The position numbers and the translations under genes were made by a program. The notes below the pieces were generated by a model that made no database searches, had not been told where the DNA came from, and saw nothing but the letters and a program-made list of their open reading frames with translations. From Ampullimonas aquatilis (lineage in GTDB: Bacteria; Pseudomonadota; Gammaproteobacteria; Burkholderiales; Burkholderiaceae_D), in assembly GCF_049675895.1 (NCBI RefSeq), contig NZ_CP183835.1:1-64000 (forward strand): 64,000 nucleotides of DNA, read 5' to 3'. The stretch's first letter is position 1; each line of letters begins with the position of its first letter. Of this stretch, positions 54,244-62,184 are shown in pieces.

Positions 54244-54459
54244 TTAAAAGGTTTGCCACCGTCGATATACCTCTAGCACCTCTGGCTCGATTTCAGCAAT
54301 CGGATAAGTACTGACTTGAAAGTAAATCATTAGACCTAATAGATCGGCCATCCTTGAAACATCAGGATGCAATGCATGTTCTATCGGTGGATGAGCGGCA
54401 GCACATCGAGAAATTGCCTCTGTGAGTTGTGACAGAAGGATTTTATCTTGATCACTCAT
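54244..54459 (-). CDS. Small hypothetical protein
   Basis: This is a 71-residue soluble protein (MSDQDKILLSQLTEAISRCA...). It has helical character and no recognised family. Its start overlaps the stop of the next upstream gene by 4 bp, which supports translation. It is the last gene of a leftward cluster of small genes beside oriT, a position typical of early-expressed leading-region genes. Confidence 0.6.
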   Translation of the reverse strand: MSDQDKILLSQLTEAISRCAAAHPPIEHALHPDVSRMADLLGLMIYFQVSTYPIAEIEPEVLEVYRRWQTF

Positions 54460-54665
54460 GCTGTCTCTCTTGGCCTAATGGGTTTAAAGTGGACAGGAAT
54501 TTCATCGCCATCGATGATGAAATCAATCGACCTGAAACTGGTTGAAACTTCAAAATTGCCATCGACAATATACCAACCTTCCGCACCTTCCTGATATTGA
54601 TCGGATATGGTTCCCCAGGTCAAACCATCACGACCAATGATCGATTTACCAATCACATTAATCAT
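54456..54665 (-). CDS. Small hypothetical protein
   Basis: This protein has 69 residues from ATG 54665 behind ggaagga. Beta-rich sequence with several aromatic residues (GLTWGTISDQYQEGAEGWYIVDG) is seen. No family is recognised. It sits 2 bp after the gene upstream and overlaps the gene downstream, so it is part of an operon. Confidence 0.6.
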   Translation of the reverse strand: MINVIGKSIIGRDGLTWGTISDQYQEGAEGWYIVDGNFEVSTSFRSIDFIIDGDEIPVHFKPIRPRETA

Positions 54666-54667
54666 TG

Positions 54668-54985
54668 CTAATCCTTCCAATCGATACGTTCGCGCTCGTA
54701 CTGAACACAGAAATCTAAAGAAACATCTGCACCACGCTTTAAGAGAATGGTGGCATGTTCATGCATTTTGGCCTTTGTTAAATCCATTCCTGCATAAGCC
54801 ATGAAAACAGACTCCCCATAGCGAATAGTTACATTAGCCGTCAGGCCGGTCTTCTTGGCAATTGCAAGTGTGGCGCTAGTTAATGCGCTTGGAACTTGTT
54901 CTTTAGGTAATTCACCAATAATGCGAGCCACGCGGAAATAGGCAGCGCCTTGTTTGTTCAATGCTTCATAGTTAGGTCGTTTCAT
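54668..54985 (-). CDS. Hypothetical protein
   Basis: This is a 105-residue soluble protein (MKRPNYEALNKQGAAYFRVA...). It has a mixed helix/strand pattern and no known motif. A ggggat-type ribosome site is seen upstream. It is transcribed with the neighbouring small genes towards oriT. Confidence 0.6.
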   Translation of the reverse strand: MKRPNYEALNKQGAAYFRVARIIGELPKEQVPSALTSATLAIAKKTGLTANVTIRYGESVFMAYAGMDLTKAKMHEHATILLKRGADVSLDFCVQYERERIDWKD

Positions 54986-54997
54986 TTCCCCATCCCC

Positions 54998-55273
54998 TCA
55001 AAAGCAATAGCCGTCATTTTTCTTATTCATATACAACCAGGTAGGCACTAAAAACAGCCTGTTTTTACTTTTCTCAAGATAAAAATCATCCTTTACTTCG
55101 TGAATCATATTCTTTGGAAACCAACAAATAGAAGGGATTAAGTTACCATTTGTATTATATTTTTGGCAAGCAAAGCCGATTGCCTTCACTGTTTCGTTTG
55201 CCATTGGCAAATCAAGCAAAAACTTACCGCATTTAAAGCCGCCCTGATCGAGCCATTGACTAATCGTTTTCAT
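54998..55273 (-). CDS. Hypothetical protein behind palindrome site 3
   Basis: This protein has 91 residues from ATG 55273 (MKTISQWLDQGGFKCGKF), preceded by aggtga. A TTG start at 55294 would reach the palindrome and is less likely. No family is recognised. Palindrome site 3 ends 22 bp upstream of the start, in a position where a bound repressor would block expression. Confidence 0.6.
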   Translation of the reverse strand: MKTISQWLDQGGFKCGKFLLDLPMANETVKAIGFACQKYNTNGNLIPSICWFPKNMIHEVKDDFYLEKSKNRLFLVPTWLYMNKKNDGYCF

Positions 55274-55294
55274 GAAATTCACCTGTCCTTTCAA

Positions 55295-55312
55295 TTTTCG
55301 CGGGCGCGAAAA
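55295..55312. promoter_or_regulatory. Dispersed palindrome, site 3
   Basis: TTTTCGCGGGCGCGAAAA, in the 39-bp gap between the genes at 54998-55273 and 55313-55918. It sits 22 bp before the start of the former and directly at the stop of the latter. Confidence 0.78.
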
Positions 55313-55918
55313 TCATGCATAGTTAGAAAAATACTTTGGTTCAAAAACGGCCTTACCGTCCACTATGACCGGCTCTTGTTTGCGTGCCCAGGCACCCCAA
55401 GCAAAAATCTTGACGGCAACACCCTCAACCCTCTTAACCATCGGCTCACCTATAAATTCATCAATAAGCGGCGTACATTCGCCAGACATATCCCGTTGCT
55501 CCGTGGCTTGTCGAGCGATTGCACGAATTTCGACCGAGCACGCCCCAACTAATCGAGTCACTTGGTAATAATTGATATTGGTTTGTTCGTAACCCCAAGA
55601 ACAAACCATCACATCGCCAACAACTAATTGACGAATGTTGTTTGCTTTCTTTTCAGCTTCTCGTTGCACCTTTAACAATTCATCTGCCTTCAGCTTTTCA
55701 GACCATTGAGAACAGTATTCCCTTGCTAGCTCATCATTTTTAAAACTCAGATTAAAATCAGGGCGTTTGCGATTGCCGGAAAAGCCTGTGCAAATGGCTC
55801 TTTGCAAATGCCCAGACATGATAAGAAAGCATTGCGCCTTTAATTGATCATCATTAAAAATCAGTTCAGCACAATCCCCGACAAAATTTCTTCTAAGTTG
55901 ATTCAGTTCATGCAGCAC
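55313..55918 (-). CDS. Hypothetical plasmid protein
   Basis: This protein has 201 residues from GTG 55918 (gagg ribosome site), giving an 11-bp overlap with the gene upstream. An ATG at 56077 would overlap that gene by 170 bp. The N-terminal half contains AQCFLIMSGHLQRAICTGFSGNRKRPDF; the C-terminal half a beta-rich domain (VVGDVMVCSWGYEQTNINYYQVTRLVGACSVEIRAIARQ) that I recall from other plasmid genes near antirestriction functions. No enzyme motif is visible. Confidence 0.55.
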   Translation of the reverse strand: MLHELNQLRRNFVGDCAELIFNDDQLKAQCFLIMSGHLQRAICTGFSGNRKRPDFNLSFKNDELAREYCSQWSEKLKADELLKVQREAEKKANNIRQLVVGDVMVCSWGYEQTNINYYQVTRLVGACSVEIRAIARQATEQRDMSGECTPLIDEFIGEPMVKRVEGVAVKIFAWGAWARKQEPVIVDGKAVFEPKYFSNYA

Positions 55919-56303
55919 AATTTGCCTCGTTAGATTTAATAGATTTACTCGCTGTAAGATTGCAATGCAGTGGTGATAAATACTGCTTAACCAATCTTTG
56001 ACAATCGGTGGGCAAGTTATTGAATTCAATTGCACGGCCAAGGTGCCGACCTGGTACGGCGGCGCAAGACATGCCATAACCTAGTGGATGAAAAGGGCGC
56101 TCAGACATGCCTAGCGCGGCATAACAGCCATTTCGTTCGGGCTCTTTCATGAATACGACTGTGTAGCGGTCGGCAGTTTGCCCGCCATTATCAAAACAGC
56201 GCAGAAATGATTTTTTACTTAATGCATTCTCGCCATGCGAGAACCGATCAGCGGCCAGCAAACCCGCCTGTGCGGGGGGTTGCTGGCAATGTTGAATTGC
56301 CAT
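55908..56303 (-). CDS. Hypothetical plasmid protein
   Basis: This protein has 131 residues from ATG 56303 (MAIQHCQQPPAQAGLLAADR); an upstream frame extension overlaps ardC. The core DRYTVVFMKEPERNGCYAALGMSERPFHPLGYGMS and the end LGRAIEFNNLPTDCQRLV look like a conserved family of plasmid accessory proteins with unknown function. It follows ardC by 17 bp on the same strand. Confidence 0.6.
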   Translation of the reverse strand: MAIQHCQQPPAQAGLLAADRFSHGENALSKKSFLRCFDNGGQTADRYTVVFMKEPERNGCYAALGMSERPFHPLGYGMSCAAVPGRHLGRAIEFNNLPTDCQRLVKQYLSPLHCNLTASKSIKSNEANCAA

Positions 56304-56320
56304 AACAATCTCCTGTCGGT

Positions 56321-57298
56321 TTAAGCTGCTTGTTGATGCGCGGCATTGACGCATTGCATGACATAATCAAATGCCATTGATGCCTGTTTGCTCGCGGTAA
56401 AAATGGCGGTCTTGTCTTTTTTTAGGATGGTTAACCAATTCTCTAAATACGCTGCATGACTTTCTAAAGTGCCATCGATTAAGCCAGTTTCAGCGCACAA
56501 ATAAGCTGCCCCCAAGTCTGCGATTAACTCTTCAAATGCATAAGCTTCATCACCAAAGCGGCCGGAAAAATCACGATTTAGGCGGCTCTTTGCGCCTGTC
56601 CAATGGGTTAATTCATGCAGTGCCGTGGCGTAGTAACTCGCGCTTGATGAGAACTTATCAGGGTCGGGTAAACAAATTTTGTCTTTGGTTGGCACGTAGT
56701 AGGCCGAAGCAAAGCCGTGCAAAATATTGACTTGGGTGGCCTTAATGATTTCGTCGGCTCGCAAATTTGGGTCGAAGTCATTGCCAATTGCCTTCTTTGT
56801 AATCTCTTCCGGTAAGCCGTCAATCTGAGCAAGGTTGAACAACCAAAACGGCTTAATCAACGAGTAGGTATTCTTGCCATCCTCTAACTGATTAGAGTCT
56901 GATTCTTGTTTTCTGTTGACTACGTTGTAATAACAGCACATGACACCACGTTCGCCTTTTCTTACTTTGCCACCCAATTCATGAGCCTGTTTAAACGTTA
57001 ACCAGCGATTTTGTGCATATTCAAAATCAATCAATTCAGACCATAAAAGAAAGACATTTACGCCGTGATAACTCTCGCCAGTTTTTGCATTAATTGGCAT
57101 GCCACGCTTCCCGCAACTCCAAGACTTGGACAAGGTATTACCGCCTTTTTCAAGCAACGCAATAATCTTGTCAGTGACAATCTGTTTCATATCGAAGCCC
57201 TTTTTAGGGCCATCAGAACTTTTGTGAGTATCGGAGGGTGCGGGAGGAACTACCGCATGGTTGCTGGTGTTGAGATTGCTGTTAGATTGGGTGTTCAT
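56321..57298 (-). CDS. ardC: ArdC-like antirestriction protein
   Basis: This is a 325-residue protein. The N-terminal single-strand DNA-binding region (KQIVTDKIIALLEKGGNTLSKSW, NAKTGESYHGVNVFLLW, FKQAHELGGKVRKGERG) and the C-terminal zinc protease-like domain with HELTHWTGAKSRLNRD and FEELIADLGAAYLCAE are typical of ArdC. The family protects incoming single-stranded plasmid DNA from restriction. It heads the leftward cluster of genes running towards oriT, so it is likely expressed early in the recipient. Confidence 0.92.
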   Translation of the reverse strand: MNTQSNSNLNTSNHAVVPPAPSDTHKSSDGPKKGFDMKQIVTDKIIALLEKGGNTLSKSWSCGKRGMPINAKTGESYHGVNVFLLWSELIDFEYAQNRWLTFKQAHELGGKVRKGERGVMCCYYNVVNRKQESDSNQLEDGKNTYSLIKPFWLFNLAQIDGLPEEITKKAIGNDFDPNLRADEIIKATQVNILHGFASAYYVPTKDKICLPDPDKFSSSASYYATALHELTHWTGAKSRLNRDFSGRFGDEAYAFEELIADLGAAYLCAETGLIDGTLESHAAYLENWLTILKKDKTAIFTASKQASMAFDYVMQCVNAAHQQAA

Positions 57299-57873
57299 AG
57301 ATGCTCCTTTGCGTTGTTAAAAAATCAGATCTTCCGTGCCGTATCGACGCCATGTGAGCGAGGACTAAAAGCAGTGGGCAAGGGCAACGACAAAGCCGCA
57401 GCTAAGAGAGCGGAGCGAATCTGAACGGGTGTAGGAGTTGGCGCAGCGAACCCTTGCGCAATGATTTGGCCGAGCTATCTGTCGATATAGATAGGGCAGG
57501 GAAGAGGTTTTAACGGGAGCGAACGACGAACGGCCAGGCTGTGGTGGCAGCGATCTTGACACCAGTAGGTGCGGGCTTGCCTGCACCTTGATCGCGGCCA
57601 GGCGCAATTCAGAGTATTAAGTCGGTGAGCGGAACGCGTAAGCGAGCCGTTGAAGGTATTGCCCTGAATAGGGCAACGATATAGCTGTTTGGGAAGGCGC
57701 CGGCCGCCCGTAGGGGCAAGACCGAAGGGCTTGATGCGTAGCCTGTCCAGTATGGACCGGCAAGCACAACATAGCCGGTTTGCCACGATAGGGGCAAATC
57801 CCCCAAGGTTTACTAAAGCACATTTGAATCTTCTGACCGCCACACAAGATTCGCCGTAGCAAGTCGCACCGGC
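57299..57873. other. Long non-coding interval upstream of ardC with many inverted repeats
   Basis: These 575 bp contain no convincing gene; the available reading frames are short, overlapping and without ribosome sites. The DNA is more GC-rich than the neighbours and has short hairpins such as GCCCT-GAAT-AGGGC (57660-57673) and TGTCC-AGTAT-GGAC near 57745. Single-strand promoters or structured leaders are known from leading regions of other plasmids; here that is only a possibility. Confidence 0.4.
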
Positions 57874-58104
57874 TTAAAGATCGCTGATCCCTTGACATGC
57901 GTGACTATCGAACTCAACGACACCAGAAGTCACAAAACTCATGAACTCGTGCGGATCGCAAGTGACTTTCACTTGAATTTGAATCCCATTCTGCTCCAGG
58001 ATGCACATAGTCACGTAAGTAGCATCGTCGTCAAAAGCGCCAGAGCGCAAACCAGACTGCATTTCAATGAGCAGAGCTTCAAGTCGCGTACTGTTAATTT
58101 TCAT
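57874..58104 (-). CDS. Small hypothetical protein
   Basis: This is a 76-residue soluble protein (MKINSTRLEALLIEMQSGLR...) with a helix followed by beta strands. A gagaggaatt-type ribosome site lies before the ATG at 58104. No family is recognised. It lies downstream of korB on the same strand. Confidence 0.55.
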   Translation of the reverse strand: MKINSTRLEALLIEMQSGLRSGAFDDDATYVTMCILEQNGIQIQVKVTCDPHEFMSFVTSGVVEFDSHACQGISDL

Positions 58105-58176
58105 GAAGCAATTCCTCTCATTAATGCAACGTAGCAGGGTTCATAGAATGATTAAACCCTAATCAGGTGTGAGAAA

Positions 58177-59136
58177 TCACACCGCCAAGCAAAGACCAGA
58201 AATCGCATCAATGGTCACTTCCTTAGTCTGCTTATTTGATACAAACCGTATTAAAACATAACCCGTTTTAGATGGCACTTCATTTAACAAAACCGTCACG
58301 TCCTCACCAGCAAAGCGCCCCATCAGCGTAGGCAACTTCACGTCGCGCTTGGTTTTTTTAACTACCCTAACCGCGTCACCTGATACGACAGGCTCAATAC
58401 TGGCTTGACCAGGTGTAACAGAAGAAACATCCGGTGATGCATCAGGGGCAGAATCAGACACATCAGCCAAAGACAACAGGGCGTCAGCGAAAGCAGAGAC
58501 TCTCGGAATTCGAAAGTCGGTAGACTCACGACAGAACTTTTCCACCTCAGTAGGGTATGACTCGTGCAATTTCACCAATTTATAAATTACAAAAGGACTG
58601 ACACAGCGACCAGACTGATAAAGTTCGAGGAATAAAGGCGGTGATTGCACGATGGCCAAATGCTGAGTGATTGCGGCACTATCAATACCTAATTGTTTAG
58701 CGATAGCACCTTTTTTATCGCCAAGACCAATTCTCTTTTCAATAAATCGAGCCAACTCAAGGGGCGTTAAATCAGCTCGTTTTTTATTTTCAGCGACTTG
58801 AGAATAATCATCAAATACGGCTAAATCACGTTTAATGACACATGGCACATGTGCCATGCCAGCCAGCATTGATGCTCGATAACGGCGAGCGCCTTGAATG
58901 ATTTGATATAAACCTTGTTCATTAGCAGGGCGTACTAAAATCGCCTGCATAACACCCCGCAATTTAATGTCTTCGGTCAATTCCTTAAGCGCCGCATCAT
59001 CAAAAACGAATCGGGGCTGAGAAGGGTCCTCGATCACCTGCGCAATTTCAATCAGTAGCGGTTCGCCATCAGGCGAACTATTAGACGCGCTACTCATAAC
59101 AAAGTCATCTAAAGCGGATAAATCTAAGCCTGCCAT
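58177..59136 (-). CDS. korB: KorB-like ParB-family regulator/partition protein
   Basis: This is a 319-residue protein. The N-terminal ParB domain (EDPSQPRFVFDDAALKELTE, IIQGARRYRASMLAGMAHVP, QVAENKKRADLTPLELARFI) is followed by the KorB-type helix-turn-helix (KKGAIAKQLGIDSAAITQHLAIVQSPP). The C-terminal segment VTVLLNEVPSKTGYVLIRFVSN parallels the KorB dimerisation domain. In RP4 KorB represses many promoters at dispersed palindromes and acts as ParB with IncC. It is paired here with a ParA/IncC-like gene 16 bp upstream. It is my preferred candidate for binding the six dispersed palindromes. Confidence 0.85.
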   Translation of the reverse strand: MAGLDLSALDDFVMSSASNSSPDGEPLLIEIAQVIEDPSQPRFVFDDAALKELTEDIKLRGVMQAILVRPANEQGLYQIIQGARRYRASMLAGMAHVPCVIKRDLAVFDDYSQVAENKKRADLTPLELARFIEKRIGLGDKKGAIAKQLGIDSAAITQHLAIVQSPPLFLELYQSGRCVSPFVIYKLVKLHESYPTEVEKFCRESTDFRIPRVSAFADALLSLADVSDSAPDASPDVSSVTPGQASIEPVVSGDAVRVVKKTKRDVKLPTLMGRFAGEDVTVLLNEVPSKTGYVLIRFVSNKQTKEVTIDAISGLCLAV

Positions 59137-59152
59137 GTTCTTCTGCCTTTAT

Positions 59153-59956
59153 TCAAATACCAAGTTGCATCTTCTTTGCAATTGCATGAAACGACGGATA
59201 AACCAATCGCCAGGCATCACGCGCTGAAGTCTTTTTCATTTCAGCAATGAACTCACCGCTGGCTTGCGCTTCTGGAATAGCTGTTCTATTAGGGATGAAA
59301 GCAAATTGGTTTACTGATTGATCTATCATAATGAGTAAAGATGAGTACGTCTTTACTAAGCTTTTAAAGTTTTCCTTTTGAAACGGTGTAGCCTCAACGA
59401 GATTGGGCAGAATGCCGATGAGTTGCAATTGCTTATTCATGACCTTTTGAATCTTGATGAAGCCATAGCGGGGATGATTTAACAAGCCAACAATACCGTC
59501 CAGCGCCTCTTGATTGAGCATGACAGGAGACAATAGGAAGTCACTCGTAATCAAAGCCGCTGCATAGCGAATATCAGGGTTAGGGTTGGTATCAAGAATG
59601 CAAACATCAAATTCCCGATCTACTTCGCGCAAATAGTTGTGCAGGGTGCTGACATATTCATTGTGCGAGTCGGGCTTTCGCTCAAGCGCACTCAGATTGT
59701 CATCACCACCAATTAGCAGAAACGGCTTCTGAGAGTTATACCCGCGAGGGTAAGCGCCTTGCAATAGATCACTGGAACTAAAAGGGGCAAGCTCTGCTTT
59801 GCCACTTTTAATGATTGGGTTGGTTGAATTCTTTTGATGATCAAAATCTATAAACAAAACGCGCAAGCCACTTTTCACTAAGTAATACGCGAACTGCACT
59901 GCGATGGCACTTTTACCGACACCACCTTTTTGATTAGCTAATACGAGTTTTTTCAT
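59153..59956 (-). CDS. IncC/ParA-like ATPase
   Basis: This is a 267-residue ParA-family protein with the P-loop KLVLANQKGGVGKSAIAVQF and a second motif DVCILDTNPNPDIRYAA, where the usual proline-rich box is altered to DTNPN. It is paired with the KorB-like gene, as incC-korB is in IncP plasmids. Palindrome site 4 ends 27 bp upstream of its start, so the operon may be autoregulated. It is only distantly similar to the ParA at 20663-21424. Confidence 0.87.
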   Translation of the reverse strand: MKKLVLANQKGGVGKSAIAVQFAYYLVKSGLRVLFIDFDHQKNSTNPIIKSGKAELAPFSSSDLLQGAYPRGYNSQKPFLLIGGDDNLSALERKPDSHNEYVSTLHNYLREVDREFDVCILDTNPNPDIRYAAALITSDFLLSPVMLNQEALDGIVGLLNHPRYGFIKIQKVMNKQLQLIGILPNLVEATPFQKENFKSLVKTYSSLLIMIDQSVNQFAFIPNRTAIPEAQASGEFIAEMKKTSARDAWRLVYPSFHAIAKKMQLGI

Positions 59957-59982
59957 TTACTTCTCAATTTGATGGGAGTAAA

Positions 59983-60000
59983 TTTTCGCGGGCGCGAAAA
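59983..60000. promoter_or_regulatory. Dispersed palindrome, site 4
   Basis: TTTTCGCGGGCGCGAAAA, in the 44-bp gap between the nuclease gene stop and the incC-like start. A regulator bound here would sit in the incC-korB promoter region. Confidence 0.78.
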
Positions 60001-60522
60001 TCATTTCTTTTGAGGTTTATAGTATTCACGCCAAAGCCACGGCTCTAAAACATTGTGATCAGACCATAAGCCGATTAAGTCTTTTCTCGCCGCCATTTCT
60101 AAAGAGAACAGTTTTTCGTCTTTAGCGTATTTAATATAAACCCACGCCATTCCCCGCCTTACCTGCTCCTGATTAATATTAATACCGTCGCAGGACAGAT
60201 TTACGATAGGGCGTTGGTACTTGTCTAGTACCTCCCAGGTCGCAACGACTTCTTTTTCTTTGACCAATTCGATTAATGATTCTTTTGACCGATTACCGAA
60301 TGGTTGCCCCATCTCTGGGGCATCTATTTGTGCCAAACGTACTCTAACGGGCCGAGAATCAATGAGTAAGTCAACCGTATCACCATCTACAACATGGACA
60401 ACCAGACCTTTTACTGTATGGCTTAAGGTACTTAATTGAACCAGAGCAGCTTCTTGCGCATTTGCAGGCATGGTGACATTTAGCGCAGCTAAACATATCA
60501 GCAGCCGAATTAAGTTCTTCAT
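60001..60522 (-). CDS. Exported thermonuclease-like (SNase) protein
   Basis: This protein has 173 residues from ATG 60522 (MKNLIRLLICLAALNVTMPANAQ, a signal peptide). The staphylococcal-nuclease fold is clear: VHVVDGDTVDLLIDSRPVRVRLAQIDAPEMGQPFGNRSKESL and the end RRGMAWVYIKYAKDEKLFSLEMAARKDLIGLW. The catalytic Arg/Asp/Glu pattern appears present. Export suggests a periplasmic nuclease. Palindrome site 5 lies 106 bp upstream. Its role on a conjugative plasmid is unclear; such genes are recurrent plasmid passengers. Confidence 0.88.
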   Translation of the reverse strand: MKNLIRLLICLAALNVTMPANAQEAALVQLSTLSHTVKGLVVHVVDGDTVDLLIDSRPVRVRLAQIDAPEMGQPFGNRSKESLIELVKEKEVVATWEVLDKYQRPIVNLSCDGININQEQVRRGMAWVYIKYAKDEKLFSLEMAARKDLIGLWSDHNVLEPWLWREYYKPQKK

Positions 60523-60627
60523 GGAATAAGTTTGTATAGAAAGAAACGTATTTTTAAGAATCAACTCTTCCGTCATTATAGGGAACAATGAAAACATAGG
60601 CAATCAAAAACGATTGCGTATCCTAAG

Positions 60628-60645
60628 TTTTCGCGGCCGCGAAAA
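60628..60645. promoter_or_regulatory. Dispersed palindrome, site 5 (fully symmetric)
   Basis: TTTTCGCGGCCGCGAAAA is the only one of the six copies with perfect symmetry (GC centre instead of GG). It lies between the Fic gene stop and the nuclease start. Confidence 0.75.
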
Positions 60646-60681
60646 ATATTCATGACTTATCAAATATGGTGATGCTCTTGA

Positions 60682-61638
60682 CTAACGTTCTAGATCGCTC
60701 CCTCGTGTTTTTGTTTCAATTTCCTTCTTTGTCGCTTCGCGTAAAAGAGCGAAATCTAGTTTTTCACCTTGATTCAAACGAAGCTGAATTATTTGAGTAA
60801 CCGCGTCTAGAGCAAGTTTTTGAAATTCCGCATCATTGGGTTTCTTAGAGGCGAAATATACCGATGCGTCACGTTGAATCTTATACGCAGGTGCTAGGTC
60901 AGGATGCTTCATTAAAGCCGCCTGTTCTGGTAACACTTCAAAATCCAACGCTCGACTAGGGCGAATTACATCTTTTAGTAAGTGCGCTAAATCGGGTTGC
61001 TGTCCTAATCGATCTTGCGTATACAGTAGTCTTTTAAATGATGACTCAGAATGAAGATTAGACATGGCAATCTGATTAACGCCAATATCACGAGCAACAT
61101 ACAAACGATCTCGACCCAGAGTGCTTTTCGTTAATTCACGCCAATTAAGTGAAAAACCAGATTCATTTGCAATTTGTTCAGTGAAAGTGCGTAGCGTGCG
61201 ACTATTACCATCACTAAATGGATGAATGTAATCGAGTTCTGTATAGAGTTTTGAAATACGATTGGTAAATTCCGTTGTTGTTAATTTGCGTAATGCATCC
61301 GTATCGATGCCCATTAAAATGGCGTTTAAGCTTCTTACTGCTGCATCGTCCATACGCGAATAAGCCACAAAAAATGAGCCTTCCACGGTTGTCAACACTC
61401 GATTCTTCATCCAGTCCTTACCGTCAGGCACAGCGTGACGAAAAACGCCAGGCGTAACATCATCAAAGCCAACCCGAGGTAAGTCCTGAAATATCCTCCG
61501 ATTGACTTCTTTTAAATGGGCAATATCAAATTTGCCCTTGACGGGTTGGGCAGCTAATTCGGCTATTCGCCAACGGGTAAATTTACTTTCTAACTTGTCC
61601 CGCTGTTCCGTACTAAGATTATCTTTTGGCGGACTCAT
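60682..61638 (-). CDS. Fic-domain toxin (AMP transferase)
   Basis: This protein has 318 residues from ATG 61638 (MSPPKDNLSTEQRD). The Fic active loop is HPFSDGNSRTLR (H139-R150), close to the consensus HPFx(D/E)GNGR with Ser for the second Gly. Upstream, KFDIAHLKEVNRRIFQDLP and NRISKLYTELDYIHPF are typical of the FicT/VbhT fold; a helical tail of about 100 residues follows. Fic proteins transfer AMP to target proteins such as gyrase. The partner gene directly upstream encodes the antitoxin and overlaps by 20 bp. Confidence 0.92.
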   Translation of the reverse strand: MSPPKDNLSTEQRDKLESKFTRWRIAELAAQPVKGKFDIAHLKEVNRRIFQDLPRVGFDDVTPGVFRHAVPDGKDWMKNRVLTTVEGSFFVAYSRMDDAAVRSLNAILMGIDTDALRKLTTTEFTNRISKLYTELDYIHPFSDGNSRTLRTFTEQIANESGFSLNWRELTKSTLGRDRLYVARDIGVNQIAMSNLHSESSFKRLLYTQDRLGQQPDLAHLLKDVIRPSRALDFEVLPEQAALMKHPDLAPAYKIQRDASVYFASKKPNDAEFQKLALDAVTQIIQLRLNQGEKLDFALLREATKKEIETKTRGSDLER

Positions 61639-61969
61639 AAATGGCGTTGATCGCGTCAGATATTTCAATTTCGCCAGCTACATAACGACGCTCTAATTCA
61701 TTGTCTTGTGCATCAGATTTAAAACCCTCTAGTTCGACCGATGCCCTTGCATTACCAATTGCACGAGCACGACGCAATCGTTCAAAGGCACTGATGACCG
61801 TTTTAGACCTTTCTGGCAATGCATGTGACTGTCCTTGTGCTTCCTGGACATATATCTCCATGAATTCACGCAAAACTTGAGCGACAGAACGCCGATTCTT
61901 CTCTACGGCCTCGCTAAAATTTGATCGCAATTCTGGTTCAATGCGAATAGTTAATTGTGCATCTTTCAT
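61619..61969 (-). CDS. Ribbon-helix-helix/VbhA-like antitoxin of the Fic toxin
   Basis: This protein has 116 residues from ATG 61969. The N-terminus (AQLTIRIEPELRSNFSEAVEKN, SVAQVLREFMEIYV) is a ribbon-helix-helix DNA-binding domain. The C-terminus carries the Fic inhibitory motif (S/T)xxxE(G/N) as ASVELEGFK and the VbhA-like end LERRYVAGEIEISDAINAIYE. The inhibitory glutamate would block ATP binding in the Fic protein, while the RHH part could autoregulate the operon. The fusion of both functions in one short protein is notable. Confidence 0.88.
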   Translation of the reverse strand: MKDAQLTIRIEPELRSNFSEAVEKNRRSVAQVLREFMEIYVQEAQGQSHALPERSKTVISAFERLRRARAIGNARASVELEGFKSDAQDNELERRYVAGEIEISDAINAIYESAKR

Positions 61970-62107
61970 ACATTTCCCCAACTGAAATTCAATCATTATT
62001 TTAATGTATGTACATTGCACAGTCAATAAATTATGGCTGCTATTAGTCGTTGGGCAGATCAGCCAAATTATTATGAATTGGCAAGACTTAACTTGCCAAC
62101 ATGGAAT

Positions 62108-62125
62108 TTTTCGCGGGCGCGAAAA
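62108..62125. promoter_or_regulatory. Dispersed palindrome, site 6
   Basis: TTTTCGCGGGCGCGAAAA, 139 bp upstream of the antitoxin start and just beyond the terminator of the large ParB-like gene. Confidence 0.75.
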
Positions 62126-62139
62126 CTGTTCAGGGATTT

Positions 62140-62164
62140 AAAAAACTCGCCCAATCGGGCGAGT
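62140..62164 (-). terminator. Rho-independent terminator of the large parB-like gene
   Basis: ACTCGCCC (62145-62152) and GGGCGAGT (62157-62164) form a perfect stem with a 4-nt loop. On the minus strand it is followed by a run of T (62140-62145). It lies 20 bp after the ParB-like stop at 62185. Confidence 0.82.
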
Positions 62165-62184
62165 CAAAAGATAGTAGGATTTAA

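Noticed and set aside
57475..57843. Overlapping leftward reading frames upstream of ardC
   Set aside because: Several frames are open at once in a GC-richer stretch with hairpins; none has a ribosome site or recognisable sequence.
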